DNA of 64,000 nucleotides, taken from Peteryoungia rhizophila. Its GTDB lineage: Bacteria; Pseudomonadota; Alphaproteobacteria; Rhizobiales; Rhizobiaceae. The stretch covers positions 434,001 to 498,000 of the forward strand of contig NZ_STGT01000003.1 in the NCBI RefSeq assembly GCF_004912145.1. The letters are read 5' to 3'. The translations under genes and the position numbers were made by a program. Shown piece by piece: positions 1 through 8,520 of the stretch (position 1 is the stretch's first letter; the number at the start of each line of letters is the position of its first letter). Below the pieces are notes generated by a model that had not been told where the DNA came from, ran no database searches, and was given only the letters and a program-made list of their open reading frames with translations.

Positions 1-2
1 GC

Positions 3-134
3 AACGAGCCGCGCAAAGCACTTCACGAGATGAGCGCTGAGGAACTGAAGCGGGAAGCTGACGAGATCGAGCGCGAACGGCGTGAATTCCTCGCGCTGAT
101 GGAAGCCGGGGCCGAGGGCAGCGTTTTCGAATGA
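3..134 (+). CDS. C-terminal 43 residues of a gene starting outside the window
   Basis: An open frame enters from the left edge and ends with TGA at 132-134. The visible part is charged and predicted helical, rich in Glu, Lys and Arg, and ends in AEGSVFE. It is on the same strand as the phage structural genes downstream, so it probably belongs to the late module that the leftward cassette at 156-2293 separates from the rest. The piece is too short to name. Confidence 0.5.
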   Translation, partial: NEPRKALHEMSAEELKREADEIERERREFLALMEAGAEGSVFE

Positions 135-155
135 GAGTGGCGGTTGCTGCCTCCT

Positions 156-920
156 TCAGATCTTCGAGCTCTTCAGCTTGTCGGTGCCGGTCCAGGCCGC
201 ACCGCCACCTCTTCCCACACTTTCAACCCAACCACCTTCCCGCAAATGCAGCATTAAGGCGCGTAGGGCCAGCCGCTTCATCTTAGGTACTAGCGGGCTG
301 AGGTCCTTCAATTGCATCGGTTCACTTCGGCCAATCGCCTTGAGTATCTTTCGAGCATCCGCCGACTTGTGAAGGTCTGCTATCCGCTCCATTCGCGCCG
401 CTCGGGTCCTGGCGTGATAGCGTTCGGTTGGCGTCGGTGTGGTCAGTTGCGAAAGCCCCGGTGTTTCCAGCGGCGCAGGCTGCGCGGATTCACCGATGGC
501 TTTGATCGGTGCGCGCATCTGCGCAACGCGCTCTCGCACCACGCTGTGCGGCTGGTATCCAGCCCAGGAAGCTCGGTGCTTGCGGCGTTTGCCTTCCCGT
601 ATCTCAACCAGCCATGAGCGATTTGGGTCAGTTTCGGGAGAGTGAATGCCGCCGAAGACGTGATCGAGGACATCTAGAGCTGCACTCGACGCCGATTTGT
701 CACTTGGGATGTTGTCTGCGGCCGAAAGGGCGTCGGCGAGGCTCAAAGTGTAAATGCTGAGCGCCCGCGCTTTTCCTTCTGTATCGAGGCCCGGTCGCGA
801 ATAGGCGTCTTGCAGCATCACCTGCACCCCACATGTCACAAGGGCTATGAACTCTTCGCGCTTCGCCTGTTCTGCGTCGAGATCTATGCGCCGAGCCACT
901 GCAAACCCGTTGCAAGCCAT
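156..920 (-). CDS. Unknown prophage protein, possible C-terminal winged-helix region
   Basis: A 254-residue protein with no signal peptide or membrane segment. Its last 70 residues (IGRSEPMQLKDLSPLVPK onward, then LMLHLREGGWVES and a Gly-rich turn) have the rhythm of a winged helix-turn-helix, which would suit DNA binding, but this is only a visual impression. Residues about 110-165 are Pro-rich and probably a linker. It is last of four leftward genes. Its start overlaps the end of the preceding membrane-protein gene by 37 bases, which suggests coupled translation. No family recognised. Confidence 0.6.
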   Translation of the reverse strand: MACNGFAVARRIDLDAEQAKREEFIALVTCGVQVMLQDAYSRPGLDTEGKARALSIYTLSLADALSAADNIPSDKSASSAALDVLDHVFGGIHSPETDPNRSWLVEIREGKRRKHRASWAGYQPHSVVRERVAQMRAPIKAIGESAQPAPLETPGLSQLTTPTPTERYHARTRAARMERIADLHKSADARKILKAIGRSEPMQLKDLSPLVPKMKRLALRALMLHLREGGWVESVGRGGGAAWTGTDKLKSSKI

Positions 921-1270
921 GGCTTCAGCAAAAGACCCGCGACGGCTGCCAGCACCGCCAAACCGATGGCGGCTGATGGGCCAAACAGTTCGAACTTCAG
1001 TTCATCGCGAAAGCCCGCTGAGGGCCGCGTGTCCATGATCTTTGACGCGACCTCGTCACGGGCCGCTACGGCGCCGAGGATGGTATCAGCGAGCTCGCCG
1101 GCAAGCCGTTCGACCAGTATCAGAGCAGCCGAGAACGCAAGGGCGAAGGGTGCGGGGATGGCGGCCCAGATCACACAATGGGCAAGGAAAGCCAGTCCTA
1201 CATAAACGACGCCACGCGCCTGGCGTGACGCGATCGTGTTCGAGACCAGATTATCGGGCATGTGGGCCAT
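884..1270 (-). CDS. Small membrane protein of the prophage
   Basis: Reading from the ATG at 1270 gives 128 residues. A GGAAAGG sequence lies nine bases before this ATG, which is why it is preferred over the upstream TTG at 1336, where no ribosome binding site is visible. Residues about 22-58 are hydrophobic (two close membrane segments, with VGLAFLAHCVIWAAIP and FALAFSAALILVERL), and a third lies at the C-terminus (GLAVLAAVAGLLL). A holin or an exclusion protein would have similar size, but the position among accessory genes on the opposite strand to the late genes gives no direct support. Function unknown. Confidence 0.6.
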   Translation of the reverse strand: MAHMPDNLVSNTIASRQARGVVYVGLAFLAHCVIWAAIPAPFALAFSAALILVERLAGELADTILGAVAARDEVASKIMDTRPSAGFRDELKFELFGPSAAIGLAVLAAVAGLLLKPWLATGLQWLGA

Positions 1271-1373
1271 AGCAGACGCCTTTCCAGGTTGTGGCGCTGC
1301 TGCAAAATGCCCTTGTGGGCGCGTTTCGTCAATCAACGCGCCCGGAACAGGGTAAAAGGCGTTGAGGCAGAGG

Positions 1374-2018
1374 CTACAGGCCCCACTCGCTCAGGTTCTT
1401 ATCAGCCGCAGCGGGATCGGACCGGATCCGCATAACTGTTTGCCGCGTCAGTCCGGTTTCGTCGGCGATTGCCGTTACCCCCGCGTCTTCTGCCAGCATC
1501 TCGATCACTCTCGCCAGTGTCTTTCGATCGAAACTCGGCTTTCGGCCCCGGTACACCTTCGTTCGCTGCGCGGCTTCCGCCTTGGCATGCTCAATTCCGG
1601 CCTTCTGGGCTATCTTGAGCGCTTCCGCCTGCGCTTGGGCCGACGCAGCCATGAAGGCAATCATTGCGTCCCTGACAGCCATCTGCATGGGGTCTTTCGT
1701 CGACCCGTCAAAGGTCAGGCCGTTGATCACGGTCTTGATCACGACCCCTTGGGCCATGAATTCGCGGATCGTCTCTGTCACGTCCGCATAGTTTCGCCCG
1801 AGCCGATCCACCCAGCGGACCACGAGAATATCACCGTCCCGCAGCATATCGAAAAGCCTTCGCCCTTCGGGCCGATCCCGCATTTTTACGTTCACACCTG
1901 AAACGCCGTGATCGGCAACGACGCGGTCAAAGACAAAGCCCGCCTTCTCGGCTTGGGTCTGCTGATGGTCGAGGGTCTGCTCGGTGGTGGAGACTCGGCA
2001 ATATAGAACTGTCTTCAT
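1374..2018 (-). CDS. Small serine recombinase (resolvase/invertase family)
   Basis: From the ATG at 2018 the protein has 214 residues. The N-terminus MKTVLYCRVSTTEQ carries the catalytic Ser10 of the resolvase/invertase family, followed by the usual DHGVSG and the DILVVRWVDRLGRN active-site segment. The last 35 residues (GVTAIADETGLTRQTVMRI) form a helix-turn-helix. This is the size of Tn3 resolvases, Hin and Gin, and too short for a large serine integrase, so it probably acts in inversion or resolution rather than phage integration. No paired inverted crossover sites or alternative fibre segments are visible nearby. The downstream genes on the same strand may be co-transcribed. Confidence 0.9.
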   Translation of the reverse strand: MKTVLYCRVSTTEQTLDHQQTQAEKAGFVFDRVVADHGVSGVNVKMRDRPEGRRLFDMLRDGDILVVRWVDRLGRNYADVTETIREFMAQGVVIKTVINGLTFDGSTKDPMQMAVRDAMIAFMAASAQAQAEALKIAQKAGIEHAKAEAAQRTKVYRGRKPSFDRKTLARVIEMLAEDAGVTAIADETGLTRQTVMRIRSDPAAADKNLSEWGL

Positions 2019-2026
2019 GATGAATT

Positions 2027-2044
2027 GGCCGGCTCGCGCCGGCC
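2027..2044 (-). promoter_or_regulatory. GC-rich hairpin between the Shine-Dalgarno and start codon of the recombinase
   Basis: The arms GGCCGGC and GCCGGCC are perfectly complementary, seven pairs with a four-base loop. A strong AAGGAGGG lies at 2043-2050, 24 bases before the ATG at 2018, which is too far for normal initiation. Folding of the hairpin would bring the two close together, or it could cover the last bases of the site. Either way the structure probably controls recombinase translation. That role is inferred. Confidence 0.55.
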
Positions 2045-2068
2045 CTCCTTGGTTGAAATGGATATGGC

Positions 2069-2293
2069 TCACATCACCCCGACGCAATAGGCGTCGGCGT
2101 ATTCGGCATGGTTGCGCAGGAAGGCCGCTGTAGCTTCGCGAAGGCGCGGCCACTGGCAGTGCATCCAAATGGCTTCGATCTCTCCCAGAGCGTCCTTTGT
2201 GGTCGCCAGATCGCCCGATGCGATCGTCTCGCGCACTTCGTGCTGGAGCATGGCGAATTCACGGAGCATGTGTTCAGCATGGGCAATGTTCAT
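2069..2293 (-). CDS. Small unknown prophage protein, first gene of the leftward cassette
   Basis: The 74-residue protein starts at the ATG at 2293, with AAGGAGAG just upstream, and is predicted to be largely helical (MNIAHAEHMLREFAML at the start, then an IEAIWMHCQWPRLREAT segment). It is mildly acidic and has no membrane segment or signal. It follows directly after the strong leftward promoter at 2294-2370 and precedes the recombinase gene, so it is the first product of that transcript. Small leading proteins of this kind are often regulators, but no DNA-binding motif is evident. Family not recognised. Confidence 0.6.
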   Translation of the reverse strand: MNIAHAEHMLREFAMLQHEVRETIASGDLATTKDALGEIEAIWMHCQWPRLREATAAFLRNHAEYADAYCVGVM

Positions 2294-2370
2294 AGCGTCT
2301 CTCCTTAGTACGCTTGGGTTATGACCGTATATAATCATGACCGTTGACCGTATGTCAACCCGTACGTACG
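2294..2370 (-). promoter_or_regulatory. Leftward promoter overlapped by palindromic operator-like repeats
   Basis: On the minus strand TTGACA, then 17-19 bases, then an ATTATATA stretch form a near-consensus sigma-70 promoter for the 74-residue gene. The -35 lies inside a perfect inverted repeat GTTGAC-CGTAT-GTCAAC (2343-2359). The octamer GACCGTAT occurs at 2323 and 2346 with a partial copy (GACCGT) at 2339, and CGTACGTACG at 2361-2370 is self-complementary. A repressor binding here would block the polymerase; which protein does so is not known. The spacing does not match the alphaproteobacterial LexA site. Confidence 0.6.
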
Positions 2371-2887
2371 CAAAAAGTGACCGAAAATGCATTTCCGCTA
2401 CGGTATGCCCTAGCGGACGCCATGAGGCGGCTCTGATAGCATTGGAGCGCCACGGATGGCCGCGAACGTAGCAGCGTCCACGCCGCGCCGCTGCCACCCG
2501 GCACCCCCGGTCACACCCCTGCCCCATACTCGCCCGCGCATCTGCCCCCCACCGGGCCGCGTCCCGACAAATTTGCCTTTTCGTGGAAGTTTGGACCTCT
2601 CAAACCGCCGCACTGTGCTGGCTTCGGAAGCTGTTTTCTGCTACCTTCGTGTCGCTGGTAAACCGCGAAAATCGAGCAGTCGCATCGCCGCCCGTCTCGG
2701 GCTCTCGTCAATCGAACAAAACCCGTCAGCACCCCGCCGACGCGCCAGTTCGTGACCATGCGATGCAGCCATGCGCCCCTTTGATCCCGCCGAACCCTTC
2801 GCAGTATTCCTCCGGAAACGGAGGGGTAGATCAGTCAGTCAGCACAGCCGAAACTCCGACAACATCAACGTCGAAGCAGGTAACGTC
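2371..2887. other. Intergenic region between divergent prophage transcripts
   Basis: No convincing gene. Short frames exist on both strands but lack ribosome binding sites and recognisable sequence. The region should hold the rightward promoter for the genes beginning near 2888; no strong sigma-70 match was seen. The first 117 bases before 2888 are open in frame with the next gene from an ATG at 2771, so part of this stretch may be coding. Confidence 0.4.
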
Positions 2888-3349
2888 GTGAACCCCATCG
2901 AAGCGAACCGAATAGCAAGGCTAGCCGCAAAGCATCTCAGGGATGCTGTGGACATCTTCGGCAACCCGTCGCATGAACTGCGGCAGGGCCTCGGCAGCCT
3001 CCTTTTGCTGGCGTCGAAGCATGAGCACTATCAGCCCGACACAGGCCCGACGCATGATCTCCTAGCCGCCGTTTACGAAGGGCTTGGCGGGGCGATCTCT
3101 TCGCTCAGAGACGATGTGAGCATTGCGGACCTGGAAGCGGGCATGTTCGCAGCGGCCAGGCTCGCGCGGGACATCGACGCGGGAGACCTCGACGGCGATC
3201 GTCAATCAGATGACAGGTGCAAGGTCCGTATCCTGACCCTTCAGCTTCGCGCCGCCGAATATCGGGGCGAGATCGAAACCCGGCGCATGAGGGCGCAATG
3301 GTCGGCTAAGCAGAAGCCGGCAGCCACTCAACCGGCCTTCTATGGGTGA
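2888..3349 (+). CDS. Unknown prophage protein, helical
   Basis: Read from the GTG at 2888 this gives 153 residues beginning MNPIEANRIARLAAKHLRDA; an ATG at 2771 in the same frame would add 39 residues that look low in secondary structure and less protein-like. The body is a series of amphipathic helices (LGSLLLLASKHEHY, DLEAGMFAAARLARDI) and the C-terminus is Arg- and Lys-rich. It overlaps or nearly touches the next gene, whose upstream ATG at 3342 lies inside its last codons, so the two are co-transcribed with the ejection-protein genes. No family recognised. Confidence 0.6.
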   Translation: MNPIEANRIARLAAKHLRDAVDIFGNPSHELRQGLGSLLLLASKHEHYQPDTGPTHDLLAAVYEGLGGAISSLRDDVSIADLEAGMFAAARLARDIDAGDLDGDRQSDDRCKVRILTLQLRAAEYRGEIETRRMRAQWSAKQKPAATQPAFYG

Positions 3350-3356
3350 TCGCGCT

Positions 3357-3800
3357 ATGACCAACGGAAACACCCACCTCGAAATCGCAGTCTCAAAGCT
3401 CAGCAGCGCAGCAGAGGGCAAGAACGTCTTGCTTCATTGCGCCGAAGGCCTGAACGCGCTGATCGCAGCCGCAAGCTTGGGCGGGCTCGATCCGGCCCTC
3501 TCTGCGGATGCTCAGCGGCTCTTGTTCGCAGCCGCCCCGCAGGTCGCCGACGAAACCGCCGGCAGGCTCGCAGCCGAGCATATCTTTCACTCCCTGGGAT
3601 GCGCCAATGCGACCCTGACCTGCACGGATCTTGACCGCTTCGTGTGGCTGCTCGCAACGGCCCGCGTTCTGGAAAGCGAGCTTCGAGCCCTGCACCTTCG
3701 GGATCTCGTCGTGGCCTCATCTCAGCTCGATCTGGCCCACGCTCTCTGCAGAAATCCATTGGCTGCCGTGTTCCATCCCGAACCGATGACGGCACACTGA
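3357..3800 (+). CDS. Unknown prophage protein
   Basis: A 147-residue, Ala- and Leu-rich, predicted all-helical protein (MTNGNTHLEIAVSKLSSAAE at the start) containing four Cys and several His but no obvious metal site. An alternative ATG at 3342 would add five residues and overlap the stop of the preceding gene. It ends 13 bases before the 517-residue gene. Its size, composition and position resemble the preceding protein, so the two may be relatives or partners in the virion or its assembly. Function unknown. Confidence 0.6.
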   Translation: MTNGNTHLEIAVSKLSSAAEGKNVLLHCAEGLNALIAAASLGGLDPALSADAQRLLFAAAPQVADETAGRLAAEHIFHSLGCANATLTCTDLDRFVWLLATARVLESELRALHLRDLVVASSQLDLAHALCRNPLAAVFHPEPMTAH

Positions 3801-3813
3801 AGGAACCGAAACC

Positions 3814-5367
3814 ATGATTTCGCGAAATCGCTTCTTCAACGACTCTAACATGGCGAATATCGCCAGCAACCTGTCTTCACTTTTCGAACCGCCGAGCGGT
3901 GCCGATGTCGCGAACTATGCGACGGCCGACGCAAAGCGCGCCGAGGCCAACCGGCTCGGGCAGCTCTTCGACTACGCGACGGACCCCAACTTTGATCAGT
4001 CAAGGTTTGACCGCCTGGGCGCCGCTGCCGGTCAGTGGACGCCCTCTCAGGGCTACTACGCCGTCGACCAGGGCAACGCGACGCAGCGCTACGGCTACGA
4101 CCGCACCTATCAGGCTTCGACCGAGAACAACGTCCGCGACAATACTCGCGCTCTAACCGAGCGGGAAATCCAGGAACGCGGTCTGATGGATCGCCAGATG
4201 GCCTCTCCGGTGATCCTCAATCAGGGCCAGCGGGCCTTTCTTCCGGCGCAGACCGTCGAAGCGACGGACCTCACGGAGATCCTGGAGGGCGCACCCAAGC
4301 CGCTCAGCGAAACGGAATGGACCGCTCAGCAGAACCAGCGCCTGCTCGACAACGGTCGTCTGACCGACACCGATCTGATGGACGCCATCATGGGCGACAA
4401 AACCCCGGTGCGGGCGATCGATCCGCGCACCAATCAGCCCGCCTACATGACGCCGGGAGCCGCAACACGTGTGGGAGCGCAGCCCTATGAGCCGGCCAGC
4501 GCTGAGAGGATCGACAACTATCTGGCAGTCGGCCCCGATGGGCAGGAAATCCGCTTCCCCGGTATCGTCGGCCCTGACGGTCGAATTGTAGACGCCAACA
4601 CGGGCCAGGTCGTACCGAACGTGATCCGCAAGGAAGGCACTGGAGGCGGCATGTCCCTTGAGGCCGATGGTCAGGGCGGCATCCGCTTCACGACGGGCGG
4701 GGCCGGTAACACGGTCAGCCAGCAAACACAGCTTCAGGGCCAGCGAGACGCGGCAGCGCGCAGCGCTCGCGAGCTTCAGACGCTCTATGACAACCTTTCC
4801 GTTTCCGACGTCGGCCTTGCCGGTAACTTCAACGAGCTTCTAACGAACTACGGCGCCCAGGTCTGGCCCGAGGTTGCCCGCGGCGATGTCACAGCCATGC
4901 GCGCCCAGATGACCGCAACCACCATGGGACTGGCCCGCAGCTTGGCTGGCGACAGCCGTATTTCCGATACCGATCGGCGTCAGGCTGCGGAGGTGATGGC
5001 CGGAAAGGGCTTGGGCGAGAGCTTGCCCGGCGCAAGGGCGAAGATCGCAGCGCTCACAGTCCTGCATGCATATCGTGAGAAGTTCGCCGGCACGCTGGCC
5101 GAGGGCGGCGAAGCGCTACCCCCGATCAATCGCGCAGTCGTGGGCCAGCTCGTCGATGAAGGCGCGATCTCGCCCGCTCTGGCCCAGACCTACGTTGAGA
5201 CCATGCTCAGCACCAGCCGAGGCGGCCCGACGCAGGTTCCCGGAATGGACAGCCTGCAACCGCAGCAACCCGCGCAGCCCCCCGCCTCGCCACAGTCGCC
5301 GCCGCCCGGCGTTGATCCCGCAGATTGGGAATACATGACCCCTGAGCAGAAGGCACTTTTCCAATGA
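3814..5367 (+). CDS. Probable virion-internal or DNA-ejection protein
   Basis: A 517-residue protein rich in Gln, Ala, Asp and Gly with long helical stretches (SARELQTLYDNLSVSD), repeats of Asn/Gln-rich segments, and a Pro/Gln-rich C-terminal tail (LQPQQPAQPPASPQSPPPG). There is no signal peptide and no enzyme motif. It overlaps the start of the 992-residue gene by four bases (ATGA). Pairs of mid-size and very large proteins encoded together upstream of the tail fibres are typical of the internal or ejection proteins of podovirus-like phages, and that is the basis for the call; sequence similarity was not tested. Confidence 0.55.
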   Translation: MISRNRFFNDSNMANIASNLSSLFEPPSGADVANYATADAKRAEANRLGQLFDYATDPNFDQSRFDRLGAAAGQWTPSQGYYAVDQGNATQRYGYDRTYQASTENNVRDNTRALTEREIQERGLMDRQMASPVILNQGQRAFLPAQTVEATDLTEILEGAPKPLSETEWTAQQNQRLLDNGRLTDTDLMDAIMGDKTPVRAIDPRTNQPAYMTPGAATRVGAQPYEPASAERIDNYLAVGPDGQEIRFPGIVGPDGRIVDANTGQVVPNVIRKEGTGGGMSLEADGQGGIRFTTGGAGNTVSQQTQLQGQRDAAARSARELQTLYDNLSVSDVGLAGNFNELLTNYGAQVWPEVARGDVTAMRAQMTATTMGLARSLAGDSRISDTDRRQAAEVMAGKGLGESLPGARAKIAALTVLHAYREKFAGTLAEGGEALPPINRAVVGQLVDEGAISPALAQTYVETMLSTSRGGPTQVPGMDSLQPQQPAQPPASPQSPPPGVDPADWEYMTPEQKALFQ

Positions 5368-8342
5368 ACCTGGAGCAGAAGCGCGCAGTCGCATTGGCGC
5401 AAGCCCGTCGTCGCCGAGCTGAGGCTGAACAGACCGAAATCCGGCCGGAAGACCGCCGCGACAGCCGGGGCGTTCCAGGCGGTCCCGATCTGCCAGCTAT
5501 ACCGCCGCCGGGGCGCGCCGAGCGGGCGATCGATACCGCTGGCACGGTCTTGGGTGCTCCGCTCGACACGGCTGACAGCGTTCTGAGCAGCATCTTCGGC
5601 ATGCCACCCTCTGAGATCTCTGCGGGCGATCTGTTCGGCTCGGGGATGCAGGCAGTTGCGGGCATCAAGGAAAACCGGCGCATTGAGGCGACCAATCCGG
5701 GCATCCAGCCGGGCGGAGCTCCGCTCAGCGAGCGGGCCTATTCCAGCTTCTTGAACACGCCCGAGGCCCGCGACCGCTATCTGACGAACACATACGGCGC
5801 GGAGAATGAAGGCTGGTACGTTCTGAACGACCAGTTCGGCAATCCAACCGATCGGCGTGTTGTTCGGGATAAGGACGGCATCGAACGGCTCTTCAATCCG
5901 CCCGGCATCGACATGGGCGACGTTGCCAGCATTTCCGGCGCCGTGCCGGATCTCGTCGGCGCCATCGGTGGCGCGGCAGCTTCCGTGCCGGCTTACTCCG
6001 CAACTCCTGCCGTGGGCATTCCAGCTTCCGCCGTGATGTCAGCCGCTGGCGCTCAGATGGTCGGCGAAACGGTCGGCCGGCTCTTTCCCGAGAACCGGGA
6101 GGCCGAGCCCTCAGTTGTGGACGACGTTCTGCCCCGCGCAGCCAAAGAGGCAAGCGTGGACGCGCTCCTTGGGACCATCTTCGGGGGTGCTGGCAGGCTG
6201 GCGTCTGGCGCGACGAATTGGGCCAAAGCACCCTTTGCCAAGTCGGCATCCGATCCCATCGCGACTGAGTTCCGGCAGGCATCCGAGCGCCTGCGCTCCC
6301 AGGGCTATGACATCGCGCCGCTAGCGTCCGAAGAGGGTGCAGGGGGCTTTGTCCCGCGAATGGAGGGCCTGCTTGAGAAGCTGCCAGGATCGAGCGAAGC
6401 GATGCGCCAATATCGCCAGCACGGCGATCAGGCCGTTTCCCGTTTCCAGGATGATCTGGCCGGCGGTGTTGATCCCAACGCCGTGGGACGCGAGGCCGTG
6501 GGCGAGCTTTCGACGCAGCGGCAGAACCTCACGATCGATCGTGAGCAGGCCCTCACGCGAGCCGATCAGGCCATTGACCGGAACCAGACGAATTTGACCG
6601 AGCGGCAAGGCCCGCTGATGTCGGCTGAAGGTGCAGGCCAGCAGACCCGTGCGGGGCTGGAGCGCGCGCGGCAGGAATTCAAAGACGAGGCGAAACGGCT
6701 TTACGATGCCGCTCGGGCCGCTCCTGGCGGCCAGGATGCAATCGTCAACGTCAGTCCGGTCCGCGATCAGGTGGCCCGCATCCGTGAGGCCCTGCCCCCG
6801 ACTGCCGACGGCAGCCCGAGCAACCGTTTCACCCCGCAAGGGCTCTCGCGCTTCCTGCTTGGCGTCGACGACATCGCAGAGAACGTGACCATCGAGCAGG
6901 CCCGGCAGATGCGGTCCCTGATCATGGATGCGATCGATGACAAGACGCTGATGCCGGGCGTGCCGGAACGCTACCTGAACCAGTTGAACCAGGCGATTTC
7001 GCGCTCGATCGACGACAGCGTTGCCCGTGCCGGCACGCCGGAACTACGCCAGGCGCTTTCCCAGGCGAACCGCTTCTATGCGCAGAACATCGATCGCTTC
7101 AATCGCAAGGGCATCGCGGAGACCTACCGCGAACCGACGCAATCGGGCTTTGTGGAAGACAACAAGCTAGTCGAGCGGCTACTTTCCGGCCGGGGCAACC
7201 CGGGCGTGATCCGCGAGACCCGCGACCTGATGGGCGCTGACAGCCGCGAATGGGCAGCCACACGCCGCAGCGCCGTCGAGCAGATCCTGGATACCGGGCG
7301 GGACCAGACCCGGCAGGGCCGCAAGGTAGTCAGCGTTGACGGGCTCGTGGAGCGGCTGAACCGCCTCGATGATGAGGCCGTCACCGAGCTTTTCGGCGTT
7401 GCCGACGCTCAGCAGCTTCGCAATCTGGCCGTCGATATCTCCAACCGCTCGAAGTACCTGGACGCCGAGGCGCTATCCCAGAACGGCACGCCCAACATCA
7501 TGAGCCAATTGCGAGCTGCAGCCGTCGCCGAGGATCAGATCGCCAAACAGTACCGGGACAGCGCAATCGGGCCTTTTCTGCGTGGCGAGAACGGCGCGGC
7601 TGCGAAGCTGAATGCTGAAGAGTTGGTGCCTTGGCTTTATCGGCGCGCTTCTCCTAATGAGGCCTTGCAAGTGATGACCAAGCTGCCGACGCCCATGAAG
7701 GCTCAGGTCGAGCGTGGGATTGTCGCAGACATCGTTGAGAGCGCGATCAGCCGCGGCGGTGGCGACATGTCAGCCGTGCGTCGTCTCGTGACCAACGAGG
7801 CGAACCCGGCAGACAGCCAGGGCATCGCGGAACTGCTCGGGGCGGGCAAGGACAGCGTGAGCCGCCAGCAGGCGGATCGGATCAACGCGCTCGTGTCGCC
7901 CGAGAACCGTCAGGCTCTGCGGGATCTGGCCTTGATCACCGCTCGCCGGCAGGAACGGGACGCCACGACCAGCGCAATCGGCGGTCTTGCTGCGGGGGCT
8001 GCGGTGACAGGCATGCTTTCTTCTCCAGGCCGAGCTTTCCAGGGCGCCGTCGTTGCCCGTGGTCTCGCTGCCTTGATCACGCAACCCGGCTTCAGGCGCT
8101 GGATGACCAACACTAACCGGAAGACCATGAGCCCCGGCACGCAAGCCCAGATGACGGCACTCACGCCCCAGGCGATCGGGCTGGCCGGCAACGCATTGGC
8201 TGAGAACTCCGATGTGCAGGCCGCTCTTGAGTGGCTGAACGCTGGCGCGTCTCAGATCAACGAAGCGGGAGAGCGCGGAACCCGGCCACCGCAGGGCGCG
8301 GGCTCGTGGGAAGACTTCTTTGATCGGGAGATTGCGCGCTAA
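5364..8342 (+). CDS. Large probable internal virion or ejection protein (992 residues)
   Basis: The first 300 residues combine a basic start, Gly/Pro-rich linkers and hydrophobic Ala/Gly/Val segments at about residues 190-235 (GAVPDLVGAIGGAAASVPAY, VGIPASAVMSAAGAQMVGE). A long, strongly helical, Arg/Gln/Glu-rich central region follows (residues 330-860), then another hydrophobic Gly/Ala stretch near residues 870-900. This plan, soluble helices with membrane-seeking segments, fits proteins that phages push through the host envelope with their DNA. No lysozyme or transglycosylase motif was found. Transcription is shared with the overlapping upstream gene. The identity is inferred from architecture and position. 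Confidence 0.55.
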   Translation: MNLEQKRAVALAQARRRRAEAEQTEIRPEDRRDSRGVPGGPDLPAIPPPGRAERAIDTAGTVLGAPLDTADSVLSSIFGMPPSEISAGDLFGSGMQAVAGIKENRRIEATNPGIQPGGAPLSERAYSSFLNTPEARDRYLTNTYGAENEGWYVLNDQFGNPTDRRVVRDKDGIERLFNPPGIDMGDVASISGAVPDLVGAIGGAAASVPAYSATPAVGIPASAVMSAAGAQMVGETVGRLFPENREAEPSVVDDVLPRAAKEASVDALLGTIFGGAGRLASGATNWAKAPFAKSASDPIATEFRQASERLRSQGYDIAPLASEEGAGGFVPRMEGLLEKLPGSSEAMRQYRQHGDQAVSRFQDDLAGGVDPNAVGREAVGELSTQRQNLTIDREQALTRADQAIDRNQTNLTERQGPLMSAEGAGQQTRAGLERARQEFKDEAKRLYDAARAAPGGQDAIVNVSPVRDQVARIREALPPTADGSPSNRFTPQGLSRFLLGVDDIAENVTIEQARQMRSLIMDAIDDKTLMPGVPERYLNQLNQAISRSIDDSVARAGTPELRQALSQANRFYAQNIDRFNRKGIAETYREPTQSGFVEDNKLVERLLSGRGNPGVIRETRDLMGADSREWAATRRSAVEQILDTGRDQTRQGRKVVSVDGLVERLNRLDDEAVTELFGVADAQQLRNLAVDISNRSKYLDAEALSQNGTPNIMSQLRAAAVAEDQIAKQYRDSAIGPFLRGENGAAAKLNAEELVPWLYRRASPNEALQVMTKLPTPMKAQVERGIVADIVESAISRGGGDMSAVRRLVTNEANPADSQGIAELLGAGKDSVSRQQADRINALVSPENRQALRDLALITARRQERDATTSAIGGLAAGAAVTGMLSSPGRAFQGAVVARGLAALITQPGFRRWMTNTNRKTMSPGTQAQMTALTPQAIGLAGNALAENSDVQAALEWLNAGASQINEAGERGTRPPQGAGSWEDFFDREIAR

Positions 8343-8520
8343 AGCAGATACCGCCAAAAGCTGTAGGACCACGCGTGCTGCGGCCATAGTTGAAAAAGGC
8401 AAACCGGCGAAGTGTGCGAAGGTCTGTTTGCTTTCCGATGCCCTAAGCTACGGTGAGGTTGGCAATCTCTCCGCAACCTTTAACTGGTATGAAATGAACA
8501 TTGAATGAGAGAAGCGCGAC

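Noticed and set aside
1374..2018. Serine recombinase as a tail-fibre invertase
   Set aside because: No inverted crossover sites or alternative fibre segments lie next to it or near the fibre genes, so the role is left open.
1374..2018. Serine recombinase as the phage integrase
   Set aside because: At 214 residues it is of resolvase/invertase size; integrases of the serine family are more than twice as long, and tRNA sites are normally used by tyrosine integrases.
2361..2370. CGTACGTACG palindrome as a phage attachment core
   Set aside because: It is too short, has no second copy in the window, and lies in a promoter region, so an operator or chance is more likely.
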